Part shown: positions 17,976 to 23,217 of the stretch, piece by piece
Position numbering within the stretch: position 1 is the stretch's first letter
Layout of the letters: each line of letters starts with the position of its first letter
Assembly (NCBI GenBank): GCA_040143965.1
Contig: JASJQH010000170.1
Span: forward strand, 1-23,217
Length of the DNA: 23,217 nt
Direction of reading: 5' to 3'
Origin: Basidiobolus ranarum
Taxonomy: Eukaryota; Basidiobolomycota; Basidiobolomycetes; Basidiobolales
Position numbers and translations under genes: made by a program
The notes under the pieces: model-generated
Database searches by the model: none
Seen by the model: only the letters and a program-made list of their open reading frames with translations
What the model was told of the DNA's origin: nothing

Positions 17976-18319
17976 AAAATAGAGTTATCTCAATCAGTGT
18001 ATTGTGTAGTCTATGCTTTACATTTCCATTAATTAATTAGAAAAGTTGCCTGATTCTCATTATAAAGCATTCGATTTTGAAGAAATCATATGCAGATATA
18101 TGGAAGGTAAAGGTATGTTTCCTTAATCCAAATATAAACTAATGTATAAATAGTGTTCATTCATGTTCAACATATTTCTTCATTTATCTAGTGGTGCCTG
18201 TGATGATATTGGCAAGGTTTACTCTATTTTCTTGGTATTTGATAATTCTTTTGATCGTTAATTCAAATATATTATTCATACTTACCTTCATAATTCTAGC
18301 ATACAATCAACTAGCATAC
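17710..18319. repeat. Duplicated block, copy 1 (start of paralog 1 and its upstream region)
   Basis: This block is nearly identical to 22191-22795, with a few substitutions and small indels. It covers about 80 codons at the start of paralog 1 and some 340 bases upstream. Beyond CATAC at 18319 the two copies differ completely. Inside the coding part it contains TTAGGGTTAGG (17905-17915), a telomere-like motif. Confidence 0.9.
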
Positions 18320-18787
18320 AGGCGAATCGATACTGATCTACACCACTCTACCTCAGTTATAACTCTCCTCAAAATTCCAAAATTTGGTCAGACCTTCTCT
18401 GCTAATACTCATCACTCCCGAACATTTTATGCACACACAGTGAGAGCCAGATTTCTTCTTACGCATTGTACTTACTTGTCTCGCACTTAGTAATGGTAAC
18501 AAAACCACTCCTAACTGCAACCATAATGCTCACTGAATGAATCTATCCTTCCTGTAACATACATACGTTTAGAGACAATATATATTCGATTTCCTACCCT
18601 GAAATCTATTCACAGCATTCTCATAAGTAATATTAATGGAGCCTACCCCTATCCATCAACCAAGTAATATATATATTTAGCACGCAACAACTAGTGTAGG
18701 CACTCATATACACTATCTAAACCATTCTATCTACATATTGAAGCAAAGGTGTATACAGTGTGCTATTAATAGATGAGTGACTAAACT
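18320..18787. other. Intergenic, no gene seen
   Basis: The stretch lies between the duplicated block and the end of paralog 2. A plus-strand frame (18191-18490) begins in the duplicated block with a hydrophobic stretch, but the frame is not kept in the second copy of the block, so it is not called. Confidence 0.6.
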
Positions 18788-20602
18788 CTAATGACCGCTA
18801 TTTTGTAGTTCCACGCATAAAAGATACATGTTCATCGTTTGCAATTGAGCTTCAACTGTCGAGATCAAGATATTACTAAAGGATGGTGTGCGAGGCTCTG
18901 ACAGCAAATACCACCCAAAGACTCTAGGGTAAGTGAACAAGGAGACATCAGCGTAGAATCGTCGTATTAGTGCTATATAGGTTTCCTTTCTTGCTAATTG
19001 CTGGTCTGAGTTGATGTGGAATTTCATTGTCATTTCCTTCTGTAGAGCTTTTTCAGTCTCTGAGTTCCATTCCACCAAACCTCCATCATCATTCAAAACA
19101 AGACCTCTTTGGATAAGATTATGAATGAACTGTAGACTAAACTTATATGGTAGGGGCTCCATATGCGTTGTTTGGGTGATACCTAATTCCAAGATATACT
19201 CAATCATCTCTTCATTGTAACTTCGGTATATATCTAGACCTGGGAGACGATTCACATCCGTTACTCGCAAGTAGGGCAGTAATACTTTCAGAAGTTTCAA
19301 GAGTCCATGTTCAATTGCATACACAATATATTGCTTCACTTGCTTAGTATTCGAAGTGATATCGGCAAGGTCCACTAAGAACAGAAGCACTTCTTCTGAC
19401 GGTTCCTTTTTGGAATAAGCCTCTGAATGGTCCCTGAAACATCTGGCCGACTGCCTGAAGATCTTCAGTATGTGTAGGTAAGATTTTCGATTCCTATAGG
19501 TGGTAAATCGGGATTTCAATTTTTTAGTATGGCCTTGACTCAACAATTTAGAAATAGAATCCCGTTGGTAAGCATATTTGTGTAGAATCTTGGCTACTGC
19601 TAGACTTTCCATACCAGCAAACATATCATACTCTATGGGTACATTGTATGGCTCTTTAAAGAGCTCCTCCAGAGTATCAACATATCCCAGTGTGGTACAT
19701 GCTTTGGCTACATACGTCAAAACATGTTCTTCATCGGAATAGGTAACAATCAGCCATCGAAAAGTTTCTTCTTTCCCGGATTTTATGGTGGACAAAGCTT
19801 CCAATAATGGTTTAACATTCTCGTTGTCAAGGTGCTCTATGATACGAGTCATATCACCATTCTCTAGATACGCTTGAAAGAGAATCTCTTTACTAATTGG
19901 AGGGCAGACAGTTTTGTTCTTCAAGTACCATGCACATAACTCCCTTGAAGTATACAATCCTTTGATAATAGATTCACGTACAGGTTTTGAATCACAACTA
20001 AAAAATTTGTTTCTTTCATACAAGTATTCCAAGAGCTGGACTTTCCCCTCCGTGATACATAGAAGCTTTGCTTCAGTGTCATGCTCTTTGTAGTCCTCTC
20101 CAATAAGTGACACTATATGGCTTAAAGTAAATAGGTCACCATAGCTAATCGCACTTACAAGTAAGTACTCTTTTGGAAGGTCAAAAGATTTCAAAAGCCA
20201 TTGGATTAGAGGTTTATGGGCTCTTTTGATGGCTTCTTCCAAAACAAAACCAGCCCCATCATTCTTAGTTATTAAAGTGAGAAGGCGGGTATTAGACCAT
20301 TTGGAATAGTCGAAATACAAGAAAACCTCTCCTACGTAGAAAAGTATATGTTCTCGTATTTCCAGACAAAGTAACGTGGATAAAACCTTGACAAAATTCT
20401 GAAAATCGGACATATTCTCTTCTCCAAAGTCATGTAAAAGGGATAAAATCTTAAAGTGGATTAAGAATGCCTTCGTGCCTCTAAAAAAAATACTGGAGAT
20501 TGTTCTATTGCATTGCCCCCTTTCCATATTGATTCTTTTTAGAGCAGTCCTCTCTTTATTAATTAATGAAGTTGAATGATTTCCATATTTATTAATTAAC
20601 AT
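18788..20602 (-). CDS. F-box-like/ankyrin-like protein, paralog 2 (up to 604 aa)
   Basis: This is the only paralog with an unbroken frame along its whole length. The F-box-like segment (CLEIREHILFYVGEV onward) is at about residues 79-116. The repeats follow, including AISYGDLFTLSHIVSLIGED, AYLENGDMTRIIEHL, AKACTTLGYVDTLEELFK and AIEHGLLKLLKVLLPYLR. The C-terminal block is YIALIRRFYADVS. A TATA box (20627-20635) lies only 25 to 33 bases before the first ATG, so the transcript may begin at or past that codon. Met26 (20527) or Met64 (20413, MSDFQNFVKV) may therefore be the real start. Met64 aligns with the start of the open body of paralog 3 (MRNFLDFVKA). There is no signal peptide or membrane segment, so the protein is presumably cytosolic or nuclear. 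Confidence 0.85.
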   Translation of the reverse strand: MLINKYGNHSTSLINKERTALKRINMERGQCNRTISSIFFRGTKAFLIHFKILSLLHDFGEENMSDFQNFVKVLSTLLCLEIREHILFYVGEVFLYFDYSKWSNTRLLTLITKNDGAGFVLEEAIKRAHKPLIQWLLKSFDLPKEYLLVSAISYGDLFTLSHIVSLIGEDYKEHDTEAKLLCITEGKVQLLEYLYERNKFFSCDSKPVRESIIKGLYTSRELCAWYLKNKTVCPPISKEILFQAYLENGDMTRIIEHLDNENVKPLLEALSTIKSGKEETFRWLIVTYSDEEHVLTYVAKACTTLGYVDTLEELFKEPYNVPIEYDMFAGMESLAVAKILHKYAYQRDSISKLLSQGHTKKLKSRFTTYRNRKSYLHILKIFRQSARCFRDHSEAYSKKEPSEEVLLFLVDLADITSNTKQVKQYIVYAIEHGLLKLLKVLLPYLRVTDVNRLPGLDIYRSYNEEMIEYILELGITQTTHMEPLPYKFSLQFIHNLIQRGLVLNDDGGLVEWNSETEKALQKEMTMKFHINSDQQLARKETYIALIRRFYADVSLFTYPRVFGWYLLSEPRTPSFSNILISTVEAQLQTMNMYLLCVELQNSGH

Positions 20603-20626
20603 GATTCATGGCATTGATTCCTATTA

Positions 20627-20635
20627 TTATATATA
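20627..20635 (-). promoter_or_regulatory. TATA box of paralog 2
   Basis: The minus strand reads TATATATAA here. Its closeness to the first ATG (20602) argues for a start further inside the frame. Confidence 0.5.
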
Positions 20636-20756
20636 GAGTTCATCGGAGGATTCAATGCGTAAATAGACGGGGATACTGACCATAAGCTGACTTTAGTGTA
20701 TGTATTGACTGTACTACTAACAGTATCAACAAAGTGTTAATAACTTAGAACTCCGA

Positions 20757-22367
20757 TTATGGCTTTTGTTCTGACTTAGCTTCGCTCGAATTATGACTAT
20801 TGCTTTGTAATTCCTTGAGTAGTATTCTCATTTTTATGCTTTGTAAATAAGCTGAGATGTCTGAGACCATGGTATCCATTGACATTCTGTCACGGAAGTA
20901 GAAATGGCAAGGGTAGGTTGGACTCGAGATATCAGCATAGAATAGGCGTATTAGTGCTGTCTGGGACTCCTTGTCTGGTGACCGTACGTATTGGCAGTAG
21001 TTGAATATGCTATATAACTTTCCCTTCTGAAGGAATTTCTCAGTTTCTGCATTCCATTTCATTGGTTCTCCATCCTCCAAAAGAAGTTCTCTTTGTACAA
21101 GATTCTGAAGAAGCTGTAGGCTAAAGGAAGACGGCAGATCGGGTACACTCAACGTTTGGGTAATGCCTAATTCCAAGACATACTCAATCATCTCTTCATT
21201 GTAACTTTGGTATATGCCTAGTCGTGGAAGACGATTCACATCGCTTTCTTGCAAGTAAGATACTAACTTTTTCAGAAGCTTTAAGTACCCATTTTCAATT
21301 GCATATACAATATATTCCCTCGTATGCCTAGTACTCGAAATAATATCAGCAAGGTCTACTAAGAATAACAACACTTCTTCGGAGTGTTCCTTCTTCCGGT
21401 ATGACTTTTTGAAGGTCTCCAGTACCCTGCGGTAAGATTTTCGGTTCCGGTAAGTGGAAAATCGGGATTTTACCTTCCGGATGTTACCATTGTTCAACAA
21501 TTGGGAAATAGAATCCTGTTTGTAGGCATATTTATGTAGAATCTTGGCTACTGCTAGACTTTCAATACCAGCAAACATATCATACTCTATGGGTACATTG
21601 TATGGCTCTTTAAGAAGTACCTCCAGAGTATCAACATGGCCTATTCTGGCACATGCTGCGGCTACACATATCAGGACATGTTCTTCTTTGGGATAAGTAA
21701 CAATAAGCCATTGAAACGTTTCTTCTTTCCCTGAATTTATCATGGCCAAAGCGCTCAATAATATTTTGATATCCTTGCTATCTAGGTACTCTGTAGCCCG
21801 AGTTATGTCATCATTCTCCAGATAAGCCCGAAGGAGGGTTTCTTTACCGATCAGTGGGCATATCTTTTTATTCTTCAGGTACCAACTACAAATCTCACTT
21901 GAGTTGTACATTCCAGCGATAATACAGGAACGTATTTGTGACTGATGACAATTAAAGGTTGCGTTTCTCTCATACAAGTATTCCAATAGAGGGATTTTCC
22001 CCGCCGATATGCAATAAAGTATTGCCAGTGTGTCATAATCTTTATAATCTTCTCCAATACAAGTGATTACATGCATTAGAGTAAACAGATCACCGTAGAG
22101 AACCGCAGTCAGAAATATATACTCTGTGGGTAGTTCGAAGGATGTAAGGAGCCACTGTAACAGTGGTTTATGGGAGTTCTTGATGGCGTCTTCTAATGCA
22201 AATCCTGCACCATCGTTTTTGGTTATCAAAGTTCGAAGGCGGTGGTTAGACTTATGGGAAAAGTCAAAGTATAAACCAACATCTCCCACGAAGAAAAGGA
22301 TATTTTCTTGTATTTCCAGTGAAAGTGACGTTACTACTGCTTTCACAAAGTCTAGAAAATTCCTCAT
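20757..22367 (-). CDS. F-box-like/ankyrin-like protein, paralog 3 (536 aa)
   Basis: The open body begins MRNFLDFVKAVVTSLSLEIQ. The F-box-like segment (about residues 15-52) is almost identical to that of paralog 1. Repeats follow, including AVLYGDLFTLMHVITCIGED, AAACARIGHVDTLEVLLKE and AIENGYLKLLKKLVSYL. The C-terminal block is TALIRLFYADIS, and the tail is polar (NSSEAKSEQKP). In paralog 1 the same reading frame extends upstream through a MATRDL leader. Here that leader exists at DNA level (22368-22452) but lies in another frame because 2 bases are missing relative to paralog 1. Translation could begin at the internal ATG at 22367, which matches Met64 of paralog 2, so the protein may be functional. 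Confidence 0.82.
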   Translation of the reverse strand: MRNFLDFVKAVVTSLSLEIQENILFFVGDVGLYFDFSHKSNHRLRTLITKNDGAGFALEDAIKNSHKPLLQWLLTSFELPTEYIFLTAVLYGDLFTLMHVITCIGEDYKDYDTLAILYCISAGKIPLLEYLYERNATFNCHQSQIRSCIIAGMYNSSEICSWYLKNKKICPLIGKETLLRAYLENDDITRATEYLDSKDIKILLSALAMINSGKEETFQWLIVTYPKEEHVLICVAAACARIGHVDTLEVLLKEPYNVPIEYDMFAGIESLAVAKILHKYAYKQDSISQLLNNGNIRKVKSRFSTYRNRKSYRRVLETFKKSYRKKEHSEEVLLFLVDLADIISSTRHTREYIVYAIENGYLKLLKKLVSYLQESDVNRLPRLGIYQSYNEEMIEYVLELGITQTLSVPDLPSSFSLQLLQNLVQRELLLEDGEPMKWNAETEKFLQKGKLYSIFNYCQYVRSPDKESQTALIRLFYADISSPTYPCHFYFRDRMSMDTMVSDISAYLQSIKMRILLKELQSNSHNSSEAKSEQKP

Positions 22368-22795
22368 ATTCTCCGCTAAGATTAGGGTTAGGTCTTCCTA
22401 AATGGATTAAGAGAGGAAGGCTGGGTTGGAGATGTAAATCCCTCGTAGCCATAAAATAGAGTTATCTCAATCAGTGTATTGTGTAGTCTATGCTTTACAT
22501 TTCCATTAATTAATTAGAAAAGTTGCCTGATTCTCATTATAAAGTACTCAATTTTGAAGAAATCGTATGCAGATATATGGAAGGTCAAGGTGTGTTTCCT
22601 TAATCCAAATATAAACTAATGTATAAACAGCGTTCATTCATGTTCAATATATTTCTTCATTTATCTAGTGGTGCCTGTGATGATGTTGGCAAGGTTTACT
22701 CTATTTTCTTGGTATTTGATAATTCTTTTATCATTAACTCAAATATATTACTCATACTTTGCTTCATAATTTTAGCATACATTCAACTAGCATAC
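22191..22795. repeat. Duplicated block, copy 2 (start of paralog 3 and its upstream region)
   Basis: This block is the partner of 17710-18319. About 165 bases in the coding part (roughly 22200-22358) appear identical to copy 1, whereas downstream coding sequence differs at many sites. The TTAGGGTTAGG motif is at 22382-22392. Similarity ends at CATAC (22795). Confidence 0.9.
22368..22452 (-). pseudogene. Out-of-frame leader of paralog 3
   Basis: ATG at 22452 opens the same MATRDLHLQPSLPLLIHLGR leader as paralog 1. Between the CCTAACCCTAA motif and TCTAGAC paralog 1 has 2 more bases, so this leader runs into the wrong frame and stops at 22264. It is a relic of the longer start, or the longer start in paralog 1 is the newer form. 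Confidence 0.65.
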
Positions 22796-23217
22796 TGTTA
22801 AAGTATTTGGGAGCCTGTTGGAAGTGGTTTGGAGAATTAGAGGAATTGGTGGTTTTCACTCATTGATTTATCAATTATTCAGTTGACATTTATAGTTTTG
22901 TCAAGATGTAAGCAAACCAACATGTAGAATGTGCCAAAGAGGGTCTCAAGGACATGTGTGCAAAGTTTGGGGCTTCTAGCACAAGTTTGAATAAGTCTTT
23001 ATGTTAAAGACAAATTGCTAATTTCAGGGTTAGGGTCAAGTTTTTAGTAACTTTATTAAGCATCACCTATATATGGTGTGCTTTAAGATAATCAAAGAAG
23101 GTCAATAGGGACATAAAATGAAGAAATTTGAAACTCCAGTGGAGCTTACTAGGGAAAGAAAGGTATCAAGAATAGGCTTTTGTTGGAGGATCTTGACATA
23201 ATGGGGGTAGACTTTGA
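22796..23217. other. Right edge: purine-rich stretch of different character
   Basis: Right of the duplicated block the plus strand becomes rich in G and A, with runs such as GGAAGTGGTTTGGAG and AGGGAAAGAAAGG, unlike the rest of the window. It contains AGGGTTAGGG (23026-23035). No frame of useful length was recognised on either strand. It may be the edge of an inserted element or of a different genomic compartment, cut by the window end. Confidence 0.4.

Noticed and set aside
18191-18490. Hydrophobic plus-strand frame upstream of paralog 1
   Set aside because: The second copy of the duplicated block carries an indel that destroys this frame, so there is no sign of selection on the peptide.
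1-23217. CRISPR arrays, tRNA and rRNA genes
   Set aside because: No regular spaced repeats, no cloverleaf with matching A and B boxes, and no rRNA-like conserved blocks were seen. The GTTCG within the 250-bp repeat lacks a matching A box.

Overview
The window looks like nuclear DNA of a fungus, probably from an early-diverging (zygomycete-type) lineage. The evidence is short GT-AG introns of 58 to 79 bases that join reading frames exactly, TATA boxes upstream of several starts, an OMS1-type mitochondrial methyltransferase, a cyclin of the K/T type, and a seven-transmembrane receptor fused to an RGS domain, a layout I associate with zygomycete fungi. The lineage is an inference from family resemblance. 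By eye the DNA is AT-rich, with short intergenic stretches and a few repeats.

Layout from left to right: a fragment of a dispersed repeat (1-106); an eight-exon seven-transmembrane protein with an N-terminal ectodomain (791-2690, minus); an OMS1-like methyltransferase with one intron (3439-4363, plus); two further copies of the dispersed repeat (5012-5261 and 6016-6265); a cyclin K/T-like transcription cyclin (6971-7738, plus); a three-exon, Ser/Thr-rich, single-pass membrane protein built like a cell-wall sensor (8903-10841, plus); a broken esterase of the PHB-depolymerase/LpqC type (about 11440-12297, plus); a small secreted protein ending in tandem GNxWQ pentapeptides (12744-13169, plus); a possible 47-codon gene (13427-13570, plus); and an intron-less 7TM-RGS receptor (14380-15768, plus).

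The right third (16134-22452, minus) is a tandem array of three paralogous genes. Each has an F-box-like N-terminal segment followed by degenerate ankyrin-like helical repeats. Copy 1 is cut by an in-frame TGA but the frame stays open for about 140 further codons. Copy 3 has a 2-base shift that separates its leader peptide from the body. Copy 2 is open throughout. Copies 1 and 3 share a nearly identical block of about 600 bp that covers the first 80 or so codons and the upstream region, while the rest diverged, which suggests gene conversion or recent duplication. The last 400 bases have a different, purine-rich character.

The genes do not form one pathway. The most unusual material is the F-box/ankyrin-like array with its patchwork similarity, the pentapeptide-repeat secreted protein, the mucin-like sensor, and the multi-exon 7TM protein whose complete exon structure could be worked out by hand (477 aa).
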